Assembly (NCBI GenBank): GCA_019416685.1
Contig: DXWV01000010.1
Coordinates: 1 to 48,334, forward strand
Origin: Bacteroides sp.
GTDB lineage: Bacteria > Bacteroidota > Bacteroidia > Bacteroidales > Bacteroidaceae
Length of the DNA stretch: 48,334 nucleotides
Direction: 5' to 3'
Part shown: in pieces, positions 24,468-34,545 of the stretch
Layout of the letters: each line of letters starts with the position of its first letter
How positions within the stretch are numbered: position 1 is the first letter of the stretch
The notes under the pieces: generated by a model
Seen by the model: the letters and a program-made list of their open reading frames with translations, nothing else
The model's database searches: none
What the model was told of the DNA's origin: nothing
Translations under genes and position numbers: made by a program

Positions 24468-26792
24468 TTATTCTACTATCACTTCATCAAACATCACCCT
24501 GGATTCCTGGCCCGGACGCACATGATCTGCCGGACAGCCCCCTGGCCCTTTGGCAATCACACGAATATAGCGTGCCTGTTTCCCATTGATATTCAAAGAC
24601 AAATCTTCTACAAAATTCCACTCCCGGAAAATCTCCTGAGAAGTAAAGCTTAATGTACCCACCTTCTTGAATTTACGGTTATCATCTGATATTTCTACTT
24701 CTATGGATGCCGGTTTATGTATTGCCATTCCATAATTTGTAATACAACCTAATGTAACCGTATGAAGCGTTTCCTTTTTCAATAAATCCACAGTGAAAGA
24801 TACCATATCACTTTTTTCCCAGGAAGCCCATTCGTAATCTGTTTGTTTCAAACTACCACGTATCCCGTTTGTTATTACTTCCACATTTTTATTATCTCCA
24901 AAAACAGGCTTACCGGTAGCCTTATTCCAGATAACAGGTAAAATCAACGTTTTTCCCATTTTATTATCCCCCACAAAGGTAGCACATTTCAAAGTTTGTA
25001 CTCCACTAATAATCAATTCTTTAGTATAGAGGGGTGATTTTGCAGAAGGCTCACTATTATCCAATGTATAATGAATCTCTACATCCGGACGTATGCATTC
25101 CAGATTGACCTTCAAAACTCCGTTTTCAGGTGTTATTGTATGCTGAATATTATACATTGAACGGGAATACCCCACTCCTTTAGCTGCAATATGCCGGTTA
25201 TATACATCCAGTCCTTTTAGAAAACGATTCCAATCTTTCAACTCCGGCATAGTCCAGCCCCCTTCGGCCACCGCTGCTAAACGCGGAAAGAGCAAATAGT
25301 CCACATCTTCGGGTTTATTACAAAACTCAGTCCACATGCAACTCTGTATCCCCATCAAAAGAGACTTATATTCAGGTTTCCAATCATCCTGTACCGGTTC
25401 ATAATTAAAAACATCTCTCAGAGTAATATTGCCAAAATAAGTCACAGGTTCAAACCACTGAGGTCCCTGATAGCGTATCAGATACATAATACGCGCCGGA
25501 GTCATAATAAACCGATGTCCCTGTTCGGCAGCTTTCAAGGCAGCAGTACCCAGTCCCTGCCAACCTAAAATGATAGTTCCATCCGGTATAGTTGTATTTG
25601 TCAGTTCATCCCAGCCTATCACTTCACGGCCTTTACTCTGTACATATTCGCACATCCGTTTCATAAAGTATCCCTGTAAGTCTTCTTCATTTGCCAAATG
25701 TTCTTTTTTCATTCGTGCCTGGCAAAGCGGACATTTTTCCCAATTCGTCTTTCCGGCCTCATCGCCTCCTAAATGTATATAGTGAGAAGGAAATAATTCT
25801 ACTACCTCATCAATTACATCCTGAAGAAAAGTAAATACACTATCATTACCTGCGCAATAGATGACCTCAGCATGTGTACCTCCCAACCCTGGCAATACAC
25901 CTATAAAATTCTTTACCACCGGACAAGCCAATTCCGGATAAGAGGCCAGTGCAGCATTACTATGTGCAGGCATTTCTATCTCAGGGATCACTTCTATCTG
26001 GCGTTCGGCAGCATATGCTATCATCTCTTTCATATCTTCCTGAGTATAAAATCCTCCTATTGGAGTAGACTCTCCCAATTTAGGATTTCTCCGGGAATGA
26101 AAAGGAACATCTGTACGATCTACACGCCATGCTCCCACTTCGGTCAGACGAGGGTGTTTCTTTATTTCCAGGCGCCAACCGTTATCATCACACAAATGAA
26201 AATGCAGTTTATTTATTTTCAGCATTGCCATACAATCTATGATGCGCAATACATTCTTTTTGGGTATAAAAAAACGGGCAGCATCCAATAATAACCCGCG
26301 ATAGCCAAAACGAGGTTCATCACTGATTTTTACCGAAGGAATGGCCCAGTCAACATCTCCGCCTACATTTCTTGCATTCTCTATAGAAGCCGGCAGCAAC
26401 ATACGCATCGTTTGCAGGCCATAGAAGAAGCCTTTTACATCCGAAGCATTAATCACAATCTTATCCGAAGTAATATCCAGCCGATAAGCCTCACTTTTCA
26501 AACAACGATCTGTTATAAAGCAAACATCACCAGTGTTACTTCCTTCTTTCAACAACGGAGTAAATCCGGCAGCACTGGTAAAAAGACTGATAAAATTACG
26601 GGCAATTTCTGCTTGCCCTGCATTCTCTACAGCAAATACCGTATTCTCCGAAAAACGATAGCTCCCCTCCCCCGGCACAACTTGCACAGGGGTGGGTACT
26701 ATAGAGATCGTTTGTGTTAAATCTTCAGCCTGTACTGCTATGATTGGGGAAAACAGTAATGCTATTATAATTGATAAGGTGTATTTCATCAT
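24468..26792 (-). CDS. Beta-N-acetylhexosaminidase (GH20)
   Basis: 774 residues with a signal peptide. It has a GH20b-type N-terminal domain (IVPTPVQVVPGEGSYRF), then the barrel (GYRGLLLDAARFF, KINKLHFHLCDDNGWRLEI, EIEMPAHSNA) with the catalytic pair Asp344-Glu345 in HLGGDEAGKTNW. After the barrel are a chitobiase-like C-terminal domain (IHYTLDNSEP) and an F5/8-type module (ITNYGMAIHKPASIEVEISD). Substrate-assisted cleavage removes terminal beta-GlcNAc or GalNAc. It lies 20 bp after the S1_11-like sulfatase, which fits sequential removal of 6-sulfate and GlcNAc. Confidence 0.95.
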   Translation of the reverse strand: MMKYTLSIIIALLFSPIIAVQAEDLTQTISIVPTPVQVVPGEGSYRFSENTVFAVENAGQAEIARNFISLFTSAAGFTPLLKEGSNTGDVCFITDRCLKSEAYRLDITSDKIVINASDVKGFFYGLQTMRMLLPASIENARNVGGDVDWAIPSVKISDEPRFGYRGLLLDAARFFIPKKNVLRIIDCMAMLKINKLHFHLCDDNGWRLEIKKHPRLTEVGAWRVDRTDVPFHSRRNPKLGESTPIGGFYTQEDMKEMIAYAAERQIEVIPEIEMPAHSNAALASYPELACPVVKNFIGVLPGLGGTHAEVIYCAGNDSVFTFLQDVIDEVVELFPSHYIHLGGDEAGKTNWEKCPLCQARMKKEHLANEEDLQGYFMKRMCEYVQSKGREVIGWDELTNTTIPDGTIILGWQGLGTAALKAAEQGHRFIMTPARIMYLIRYQGPQWFEPVTYFGNITLRDVFNYEPVQDDWKPEYKSLLMGIQSCMWTEFCNKPEDVDYLLFPRLAAVAEGGWTMPELKDWNRFLKGLDVYNRHIAAKGVGYSRSMYNIQHTITPENGVLKVNLECIRPDVEIHYTLDNSEPSAKSPLYTKELIISGVQTLKCATFVGDNKMGKTLILPVIWNKATGKPVFGDNKNVEVITNGIRGSLKQTDYEWASWEKSDMVSFTVDLLKKETLHTVTLGCITNYGMAIHKPASIEVEISDDNRKFKKVGTLSFTSQEIFREWNFVEDLSLNINGKQARYIRVIAKGPGGCPADHVRPGQESRVMFDEVIVE

Positions 26793-26812
26793 AAATCAAT
26801 ATATTCCTTTTT

Positions 26813-28393
26813 TTACTCTTTATCTCTTTCCGGTGAAAAACGAACCGGATCGTTATATTGCTCCTGTAACTTCAGCATTTCGTCTTTCAGTTCTCCCACC
26901 ACAGGTTCATACTCTGCTTTTCCATATAAGTTATGCATCTCAGTAGGATCTTTCTGAAGATCATACAACTCCCACCAGTTTATATCATTATAAAAATGAA
27001 TCAACTTATATCGTTCCGTACGAACACCGTAATGACGTTTTACCATGTGTTCGGCAGGATATTCATAAAAGTGATAATACAATGCTTTTCTCCAATCTTT
27101 GGGATGCTCTCCTTTCAACAAAGGCAATAGAGATACTCCCTGGATATCATCAGGAACAGGAGCACCTGCCAACTCAAGAAAAGTAGGTGCATAATCGATA
27201 TTCTGTACCATTTCCGTTATATCACCTTTCCGATTGAATCCCTTAGGTAAATGCATTATAAGCGGAGTACGCATAGATTCCTCATACATAAAGCGTTTAT
27301 CAAACCAACCATGCTCGCCCATATAGAATCCCTGATCAGAGGTATAAACCACCAACGTATTGTCCAACATTCCCTTTTCCTCCAGATAGTCGAGTACACG
27401 TCCTACATTGTCATCCAGAGATTTCACAGTCTTCATATAGTCGCGCATATACCGTTGAAATTTCCAGTTGGCCAGTTCTTTTCCTTTTAGATTCTGCTTA
27501 TAAAAATCGTCAATCACCGGACCATAAAACTTATCCCAGGCAGCCCGTTGCTCCGTATTCATACGTCCAAGAAATTTCTCATACAAAGATTTCAAACGCG
27601 AATTCTTCTCCGGACGAAGCATTTTCAAGTCATAGATCATATCCATATCCTTCACAATGCTCATTTCCTGTGCAGCAGCAGCCGGACGACCTTCATAATC
27701 ATCAAAGAAATTTCCGGGAAGAGAAAATGTCTTATCTTCATACAGTGCCAGATTGCAGGTATCTGCCATCCAGTTGCGATGAATAGCCTTATGGTGAATC
27801 AACAAGCAGAAAGGTTTATCCTTATCCCGTTTGTTCTCCATCCAGTCAAGAGCCTCATCCGTGATAATATTTGTGACGTAACCTTGTTTCTGAATTGTGT
27901 CATTATCCTGGGTGATAAAATCCGGATTGTAATAATCGCCCTGACCTGGCACTATCTCCCAGTAATTGAACCCTGTAGGCAGACTCTCTAAATGCCACTT
28001 CCCTACCAAAGCAGTCTGATAACCAGCCTTCTGTAGCAACTTCGGAAAAGTTTGTTGTGCACTATCAAAAACACAAGTCGTGTTATCGTAGAATTTATTG
28101 GCACAACTATGCTTACCGGTAATCATACAGGCACGACTTGGACCACTCAGCGAGTTAGCAACAAAACTATTGGTAAAGCGTACACCATCATTGGCTATAC
28201 GATCCAGATTAGGAGTTTTCATATAACGGGTATCATAACAACTCATCATTTGAGCTGTATGGTCGTCCGTCATAATATATACAATATTATATGGTTTTGC
28301 TTCTTCCTTCTTTTGTTGCTGGCAAGAAGATACGGCAGCCAATGTTGCTAATCCGGCAAAGGGATAAACTATTTTTAAGTCTGGTCGGTTCAT
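26813..28393 (-). CDS. Sulfatase (S1, probable N-acetylglucosamine-6-sulfatase)
   Basis: 526 residues. Lipoprotein signal with AAVSSC (Cys24). Sulfatase motif SGPSR (Ser83 to Arg87), serine type, requiring an anaerobic maturase. MTDDHTAQMM gives metal ligands, GKWHLESLPTGFNYW is the second signature, and YTSDQGFYMGEHGW holds the later Asp and His. The overall sequence, including the start MNRPDLKIVYPFAG, recalls Bacteroides S1_11 GlcNAc-6-O-sulfatases; this is from memory. First gene of the second transcription unit, directly behind the operator-bearing promoter at 28468-28532. Confidence 0.93.
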   Translation of the reverse strand: MNRPDLKIVYPFAGLATLAAVSSCQQQKKEEAKPYNIVYIMTDDHTAQMMSCYDTRYMKTPNLDRIANDGVRFTNSFVANSLSGPSRACMITGKHSCANKFYDNTTCVFDSAQQTFPKLLQKAGYQTALVGKWHLESLPTGFNYWEIVPGQGDYYNPDFITQDNDTIQKQGYVTNIITDEALDWMENKRDKDKPFCLLIHHKAIHRNWMADTCNLALYEDKTFSLPGNFFDDYEGRPAAAAQEMSIVKDMDMIYDLKMLRPEKNSRLKSLYEKFLGRMNTEQRAAWDKFYGPVIDDFYKQNLKGKELANWKFQRYMRDYMKTVKSLDDNVGRVLDYLEEKGMLDNTLVVYTSDQGFYMGEHGWFDKRFMYEESMRTPLIMHLPKGFNRKGDITEMVQNIDYAPTFLELAGAPVPDDIQGVSLLPLLKGEHPKDWRKALYYHFYEYPAEHMVKRHYGVRTERYKLIHFYNDINWWELYDLQKDPTEMHNLYGKAEYEPVVGELKDEMLKLQEQYNDPVRFSPERDKE

Positions 28394-28467
28394 GGTAAAA
28401 CAAGATTAATATAAATACAATAATTTCTCTACCCTTTATTCTTTAGTAGTTCTATGTTCTTTAGATA

Positions 28468-28532
28468 CAAATGTACGACAGTAGGTACTAATCCAATGTT
28501 CGAAAATAATTTTATATATTCCAAAAATGTCC
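28468..28532 (-). promoter_or_regulatory. Promoter and shared operator for the sulfatase-led unit
   Basis: On the minus strand: TACATTTG (28475-28468) as -7, TTG (28496-28494) as -33 with an 18 bp spacer. Upstream lies a direct repeat TTTTTGGAA-N12-TTTTCGAACATTG with a 21 bp period (28532-28494). The same arrangement occurs at 38314-38376. Confidence 0.65.
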
Positions 28533-28637
28533 CAAATACCCCTGTTTTCTAATTTTATTCAAAAGAAAAGAACAAAAGTAATAAACGACAAAATCAACAA
28601 TCATATCCGGATAGGAAATAAAACAATCTGAAAAACA

Positions 28638-28709
28638 CCACAGACTTATACGAACTTATGTTTAGCACCTATTGAAAACATCACTTCATTAAATTCGTAT
28701 AATCTGTGG
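28638..28709 (-). terminator. Hairpin after susD
   Basis: CCACAGACTTATACGAA (28638-28654) pairs with TTCGTATAATCTGTGG (28694-28709) with one bulged base. It lies after the susD stop and before the next promoter, so it should end or attenuate the upstream unit. Its outer sequence resembles the CACAGAG repeat family. Confidence 0.65.
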
Positions 28710-28754
28710 CAATAGAGTTTAGAGTACTCCAAAAATTAGAGGAGTATTCATTTA

Positions 28755-30656
28755 TTAATCACAATCATAAGAATAATCAGCAGTTCCATCATAATCTGCA
28801 GGCCACCCCGGATTCTGATACAATACAGTTTTGCTGGTAGTTTGGTCAACTGTCAGTAAAAATTCAGAAATAGGAATTGGTTCCAGATAGTGAGGTTTTG
28901 GAAAATTATATCCATTGTATGCTATATTGGTCGCATTCTTCTGTAACGGACGAATATAATTGGATATACCTGCCTGAGAAACGGTTCCTTCCTTAAGGTC
29001 ATCAGTACCATACATCTTGTACATTTCTGTCCACAGATTAATACCTTCTACCTGATATTCCACCATGTTGTCCAACGCACGCCATCTTTTCAGATCATTC
29101 AAACGCATACCTTCTACAATAAACTCGCAACGACGCTCACGGCGGATATTATACAATGTTTTATCTATATAAGTACCTTTCCATTTAGTGGCAAGATCGC
29201 TTTCTTGTGATAAGTCGGTAGCAGTAATAGTAGTAGCATAATTCTCATCAACTCCTGCACGTTTTCGTAAAGCTCTCCAATAAGTATCACAGTTTCCCCC
29301 CAATTGACCATGACGTTCATAATATGCTTCCAAATAAATCAGATAAGCCTCTGCAGCACGAAATATCGGAGTGGCCGTTGTCCCTTTGCCCTGCACATCC
29401 TGCCCATCTACATCACTTACAAACTTCTCTATTTCATAACCTGTGGTAGAAGATTCATTACCAGTCTGACTTAAATGAGGTTTTACATAATGTATTGTAT
29501 CCTTAATACTTTCACCGTGAATAAATCCTCCACCCTTCAATGATGTAGCAATACGCACATCCCGATCTTGTATTTCAGCGTATACTGTTTTATCTCCCTG
29601 ATAACCATTTCCATCAGCATAAATAGGAAGTCCGTTTTTCATCAAGAAGCTATTCACACATGCCCGTGTCAGTCCGGTTCCTCCGCCAGTACGTCCCAGA
29701 TAATTGGAACAGCTATGGGATATAACATTCACAGCGTAATAACGGGCTAAAATGACCTCATCATTATCACCAAAAACATTCAAACTATTAAACATAGTGA
29801 TATACTCTTTGTCCAGATTACGATGTAAAGCAACGGCATCTGCAGCAGCGATTGCTTCATCTAAAAAGAATTCAATCTCTTTTTGCGCACTACCGGCCTT
29901 AAACTGAAAATCCGGATATACTGATGCTCCCGGCCATTTTGCATTTCCAGGTACAAAGCAGGTACCTGCATGATACTTTTCCCAAGTTGCTTCATATAAA
30001 GCAACACGTGCTTTCATTAGCAAAGCCGCATCTTTACACAAACGCCCACTTTCGGGTGCTTTATCCATCATTAAGTCAATCGCCGTATCCAAGTCTTTTA
30101 ATATGAAACGGGCAACTTCATTACGAGGAGCACGTATGCTATAGGCAGCCAATTCTGCCTGATTGTTTTCCATCATCTTTGTTAGAATAGGTACATCTCC
30201 GTAACTCGTTAACAGACGATAATAATCATATGCACGAAAAAAATATCCCTCACCCAAATAATGATTGATAAACTCTTCGGTTCCTACAATATTTCCGGCT
30301 TTCAGTTCTTCTTCAGTCTTATTTATAAAGAAATTAATACCACGCAAATTCTCAAATTTCCATTCCGAATTCTCCTGCTTCACTGTTTTTTTGGTACCCG
30401 GATAAAACAGTTCATCTGCTCCGGTACCAATTTGATTATCACTGGTATTATCATTTACATACAAACCACCATACAGAGCGTTCATTTTGGGAAACAGTTC
30501 ATAAAAACTATTCACTGACATTTTCAGATCATCCGCTTTTTTAAAATAAGCTGTTTCATCTCCGAAATCTTGCGGATCACACTCCAGAAAACTACAAGAT
30601 GTAACTCCTATCCCGAAGAAAGCAATTCCTATTAACCAATATTTTTTCATATACAT
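28755..30656 (-). CDS. susD: SusD-like surface glycan-binding lipoprotein
   Basis: 633 residues. Lipoprotein signal with GVTSC, followed by SFLECDPQDFGDETAYF, the usual SusD start. TPR-type helical regions (YFFRAYDYYRLLTSYGDVPI, EVARFILKDLDTAID, AALLMKARVALYEATW) and the C-terminal RagB/SusD region (RRERRCEFIVEGMRLNDLKRW) are present. It lies 23 bp after susC and forms the lid of the outer-membrane importer. A start six bases later (MKKYW) is equally possible. A hairpin follows at 28638-28709. Confidence 0.96.
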   Translation of the reverse strand: MYMKKYWLIGIAFFGIGVTSCSFLECDPQDFGDETAYFKKADDLKMSVNSFYELFPKMNALYGGLYVNDNTSDNQIGTGADELFYPGTKKTVKQENSEWKFENLRGINFFINKTEEELKAGNIVGTEEFINHYLGEGYFFRAYDYYRLLTSYGDVPILTKMMENNQAELAAYSIRAPRNEVARFILKDLDTAIDLMMDKAPESGRLCKDAALLMKARVALYEATWEKYHAGTCFVPGNAKWPGASVYPDFQFKAGSAQKEIEFFLDEAIAAADAVALHRNLDKEYITMFNSLNVFGDNDEVILARYYAVNVISHSCSNYLGRTGGGTGLTRACVNSFLMKNGLPIYADGNGYQGDKTVYAEIQDRDVRIATSLKGGGFIHGESIKDTIHYVKPHLSQTGNESSTTGYEIEKFVSDVDGQDVQGKGTTATPIFRAAEAYLIYLEAYYERHGQLGGNCDTYWRALRKRAGVDENYATTITATDLSQESDLATKWKGTYIDKTLYNIRRERRCEFIVEGMRLNDLKRWRALDNMVEYQVEGINLWTEMYKMYGTDDLKEGTVSQAGISNYIRPLQKNATNIAYNGYNFPKPHYLEPIPISEFLLTVDQTTSKTVLYQNPGWPADYDGTADYSYDCD

Positions 30657-30679
30657 ATCGTTTTTCGTAATTTAGAAGA

Positions 30680-33600
30680 TTAAAAAGTTAATTCAAGCCC
30701 AGCAGACCAAACCCTATACATCGGATAAGTTTTACCATTACCATATTCAGTACTCGTTCCTCCGGACGTTTCCGGATCGAATATTTTTAGTTTTGTAATA
30801 GTAAACAAATTCTCACCAGACAAATACAGACGTGCTTTCTTTATTACTTTAGACAATTTTGTATTTTGCGGTAAATTAAAGCCTATCTGTAAATTCTTCA
30901 GACGTAGATATGCCCCATTCTGAACAAAACGATCAGATACCTGAACATTGTTAGCATCTGTTCTTAAACGTCCGTAATAAGGATCATCCATATTTGCTCC
31001 CAACTCCGAGCCAGCATAACGAAAGTAATCCAAATGGTCCATATATAGAGAACGCTGATAAGGAGCTCCACCAAATCCAAAGAAAGAGGCTGTACCTTTA
31101 GGATCGACTCCGTCTTTAAAAAACAGGTCACGTTTGCCAATTCCCTGGAAGAAAGCACGAAAATCTACAAATTTATAATTAGCCTCCAATGTAAAGCTAT
31201 AAGCATAACGGGGAGTACTATTACCTATTATTTTCAAATCACCATGATCCTGCAATGTCCTACTTCCTGCATTAATCTCTGATTTATCGTCCAGATTCCG
31301 ATACATCAAATCACCACCACCCCATTTATCTCCAATACTTTGCTGTGAGTGCTGAGCCAGATATTCGCTCATCTCACGATCACTTTTAGCTATACCAAGA
31401 ACTTCATATCCCCACATATCACCTGCCACTTTTCCCTGATACCAACCATCTATCGCATTATCAGAAGATTCATATTTAGTAACCACTGCTTTATAATCAC
31501 TTAATGTAGCTGTAATTCCGTAACTAAAATCTTTATTAACACGGTCTCTCCAAGAGAGTTCCAACTCCCAGCCACGCGTACGTAACTCTGCATTATTTGT
31601 CTTAGGAGCATCTCCACCATATATTGCAGCCAACGAGTTTGCCGGTCCTACCATATCTTTTGTAGTACGTTGATACCAGTCAAACGAACCACTCAAACGA
31701 TTACTAAAAAATCCCCAATCAATACCTATCCCTGCATTTTCAATGGTTTCCCATGTCAAACTGGTTGAATAAGGTTTGAATACGTCCAATACATTGGCCT
31801 GCTTTCCTCCCAGTTGAAGTGCACCAGGCAAAGCTGCCATCTTTTGGTAATAAGGATAGAAAGAATCTGTATTTTGATTACCCAATGTACCATAAGAGCC
31901 TCTTACTTTCAAATACTCAAATCCTACATTGGCTATAGGTTCCCAGAAAGCTTCCTGAGCGATGTTCCATCCCAAAGAAAAAGAAGGGAAAAATGCCCAA
32001 CGCTCATTAATAGGAAAACGGGAAGCTCCGTCATAACGCAAGTTCACTTCTGCCATATAACGGTCAGCATACGAATAATTAATACGTCCGAAGAAACCCA
32101 GAGAAGCCCATTCACCTTTCGTTTCCGACAACAATGAACCACTGGACGTAGAAGGAATGAACGGGCGTTCGTCCAACAATATATCATTCGCGGCAACCCG
32201 GTTTATCGCCGTACTATAATGTTCTGTTTGCATACCAATCAATCCTTTTAGATAATGACCTCCTATGGTCTTTTCATAATCCGTATAGATATTGGTGTTG
32301 AAATAGTTATTATGTCCCGATGTTTTCTCTAACACGCTGGTACCCGCTTCTGGCTGGATAGTAAAAGTACCATTATCCTTCGGAAGGAATTTGGGTAGTA
32401 CTCCTTCAATTACCTGATAATATTCGGTTGAACCATTTGGTTTCGTATATGATAGTTTACTGAACTGGCGTGAAGTACGAGGATCTTCCAAACGACTATT
32501 CAGTTCTACATAAACTTTCCAATCTTTAATAGGCTCATACGTTAAATTCAATTGATTGTACAGAATCTGCTGCTTGCTGTTATTGCGTCCGCCATCTTTA
32601 ATAGCCCCTATCATAGATTCTTTGTTGTATTCTCCGTTAGGCATCATTACAGGCATCAGTGGAGAACGTCGTCCCAGATTATGGAAAAAAGCATCATTCA
32701 TGGCCGTTGGTTTATCATTTTCGGTATTTACCAAACGGGTATTCCATAACATTTTTACCTTACTATTCAACTTCACATTTACCTTGCCATTCACTGACAG
32801 ACGCGTAAACTCTTCATCGGCATATTCAAACAGCCCCGTCTGTCCCAGATAGTTGGCAGAAAAGTAATAAGTTATTTTTTCGCCACCACCGGAAATCGTC
32901 ATATTGTGTTCGTGCGAAGTAGTAAACTTCTTCAAGTATGTATCATACCAATCTGTGTTCGCATAAGACTGTTGTCCCCATGCCCAGTCAGACTTTTCCT
33001 GATTCGGTTCTATTCCGTCACTTAATTCTCCACGCTGATATCTTAAAATCTTGTTTAACTGCGAATTAGAGAACTGAGCATTACCACCCGAATTAATAAA
33101 TGCATCGTTTACCATTAAAGCATACGTATACGAGTCCACCGGATCGGGCACAGAGATTGGTTGTGAAATACGAATATTACCTGTGTAATTAACGGTCAAG
33201 CCTTTCTCCCCTCCCTTTGTTGTTACCAGGATAACGCCAAAGGGAGCACGAGAACCATAAATTGAAGCGGCTGCCGCATCTTTCAACACAGATATATTTT
33301 CAATGTCATTCGGGTTTATAGATGATAAGTCACCCTCCATGCCATCAATCAATACCAAAGGCGAAGAATTAGAACCTTCTCCGATAGAACCTAATCCACG
33401 AATATTGATATCCATGTTTTGCCCTAAACCACCTCCGGCATCATTTGTGATATTCAATCCAGCAACAGCTCCCTGCAACCCTTGTACTGCATTCCCCAAC
33501 GGACGAGATTCCAGTACAGCATTATCCAATGTTTTCACAGCGCCTGTAGCATTGATTTTTTTCTGAGTACCGAAACCTACAATGACTACCTCATCTATCA

Positions 33601-33910
33601 TTTTCGAGTCATCTTTCATCTTTATCTGGATATTACGCTGGTTGCCTACCGTTACTTCTTTCGTTTGATAACCTATAAAAGAAACGATCAACACACTTTG
33701 AGGATTAGGCACTGTAATTGAGAAGTTACCATCCAGATCGGTCACAGTACCCTGTGATGTCCCTTTTATGCTAACACTTGCTCCCGGTAACCCTTCGTTC
33801 AGTTCATCCAGCACTGTTCCTGTTACTTTGATATCTTGAGCATAGCCATTCACTGAGAATAAAGCGAACAAGCATCCTAAAATAAATATTATATACTTTC
33901 TCATTATCAT
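30680..33910 (-). CDS. susC: SusC-like TonB-dependent outer-membrane transporter
   Basis: 1076 residues with a signal peptide ending NGYAQD. Domains: carboxypeptidase-regulatory-like domain (VTGTVLDELNEGLPGASVSI, about 28-105), TonB box region (MIDEVVIVGFGTQKK), plug (about 118-235, with GSIGEGSNSSPLVLIDGMEG and DAAAASIYGSRAPFGVILV), then the beta-barrel ending in YRVWSAGLELTF. There is no N-terminal anti-sigma-interacting extension, so regulation is unlikely to be of the SusC/FecR signalling type. It imports oligosaccharides made by surface enzymes such as the GH18. A start two codons later (MRKY) is also possible. Confidence 0.97.
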   Translation of the reverse strand: MIMRKYIIFILGCLFALFSVNGYAQDIKVTGTVLDELNEGLPGASVSIKGTSQGTVTDLDGNFSITVPNPQSVLIVSFIGYQTKEVTVGNQRNIQIKMKDDSKMIDEVVIVGFGTQKKINATGAVKTLDNAVLESRPLGNAVQGLQGAVAGLNITNDAGGGLGQNMDINIRGLGSIGEGSNSSPLVLIDGMEGDLSSINPNDIENISVLKDAAAASIYGSRAPFGVILVTTKGGEKGLTVNYTGNIRISQPISVPDPVDSYTYALMVNDAFINSGGNAQFSNSQLNKILRYQRGELSDGIEPNQEKSDWAWGQQSYANTDWYDTYLKKFTTSHEHNMTISGGGEKITYYFSANYLGQTGLFEYADEEFTRLSVNGKVNVKLNSKVKMLWNTRLVNTENDKPTAMNDAFFHNLGRRSPLMPVMMPNGEYNKESMIGAIKDGGRNNSKQQILYNQLNLTYEPIKDWKVYVELNSRLEDPRTSRQFSKLSYTKPNGSTEYYQVIEGVLPKFLPKDNGTFTIQPEAGTSVLEKTSGHNNYFNTNIYTDYEKTIGGHYLKGLIGMQTEHYSTAINRVAANDILLDERPFIPSTSSGSLLSETKGEWASLGFFGRINYSYADRYMAEVNLRYDGASRFPINERWAFFPSFSLGWNIAQEAFWEPIANVGFEYLKVRGSYGTLGNQNTDSFYPYYQKMAALPGALQLGGKQANVLDVFKPYSTSLTWETIENAGIGIDWGFFSNRLSGSFDWYQRTTKDMVGPANSLAAIYGGDAPKTNNAELRTRGWELELSWRDRVNKDFSYGITATLSDYKAVVTKYESSDNAIDGWYQGKVAGDMWGYEVLGIAKSDREMSEYLAQHSQQSIGDKWGGGDLMYRNLDDKSEINAGSRTLQDHGDLKIIGNSTPRYAYSFTLEANYKFVDFRAFFQGIGKRDLFFKDGVDPKGTASFFGFGGAPYQRSLYMDHLDYFRYAGSELGANMDDPYYGRLRTDANNVQVSDRFVQNGAYLRLKNLQIGFNLPQNTKLSKVIKKARLYLSGENLFTITKLKIFDPETSGGTSTEYGNGKTYPMYRVWSAGLELTF

Positions 33911-33936
33911 TTAGTTATTTATCTTTCACTATTGTG

Positions 33937-34527
33937 TTATTCATCTTTCTCTCCTCTTTGGCCAAACACCAATTTGTACATAGTCGTACTATCTGAAGTT
34001 AAAATATACTGCACCGCATCAACAGTCTTTTTATAGTATTTATTACGGACAACAGATGCAACTACAGTCCCATCACCACCACCTGCCAGACGTTGAGTGA
34101 AAAACCATTGAGCCTTTCCACCAGCATCGGGCATTGGCGCTTGCCATTTAGCATTACTTTCTAATGACACATAAATAGTATCTACAGGAGGACCTAACTC
34201 CACTTTTTCCAACTCTACAAACTTAGCAGTGATATTACTATTGTAATAAATGGTATCTCTCGTGATCTGTAATTTACCGTCTTTATCCAATATCGGCTCT
34301 CCGTCCGTATCCACCAGAGTATCTCTATTTACCACATAATAACGGACATATGTAGTATCAATACTCCTGACAACTTTAACATCCAAATCACCTAAATTCT
34401 TAGTAGATACGCTAAGAACCTTCAATTCTGATTTCAGATCATAATCTCCGGGGTTTTCAGCCTCCTTTTCGCAGGAATAGAGGCCTACAAATCCTAACAG
34501 TAATAAAAAATACAATAACTTTCTCAT
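33937..34527 (-). CDS. BACON-like lipoprotein, possible surface glycan-binding protein
   Basis: 196 residues. Lipobox GLYSC (Cys19), then KEAENPGDYDL. The C-terminal half (LESNAKWQAP, FFTQRLAGGGDGTVVASVVR, MYKLVFGQRG) follows the pattern of BACON-type beta domains: Trp in the first strand, GDGTV, closing QxG. The first half has repeated threonine-rich strands. It lies between GH18 and susC with gaps of 18 and 26 bp, so it belongs to the same operon. BACON domains can bind mucin-type glycans or act as spacers; which applies here is unknown. Confidence 0.65.
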   Translation of the reverse strand: MRKLLYFLLLLGFVGLYSCEKEAENPGDYDLKSELKVLSVSTKNLGDLDVKVVRSIDTTYVRYYVVNRDTLVDTDGEPILDKDGKLQITRDTIYYNSNITAKFVELEKVELGPPVDTIYVSLESNAKWQAPMPDAGGKAQWFFTQRLAGGGDGTVVASVVRNKYYKKTVDAVQYILTSDSTTMYKLVFGQRGEKDE

Positions 34528-34545
34528 AGAATTACATTTTAAGTA

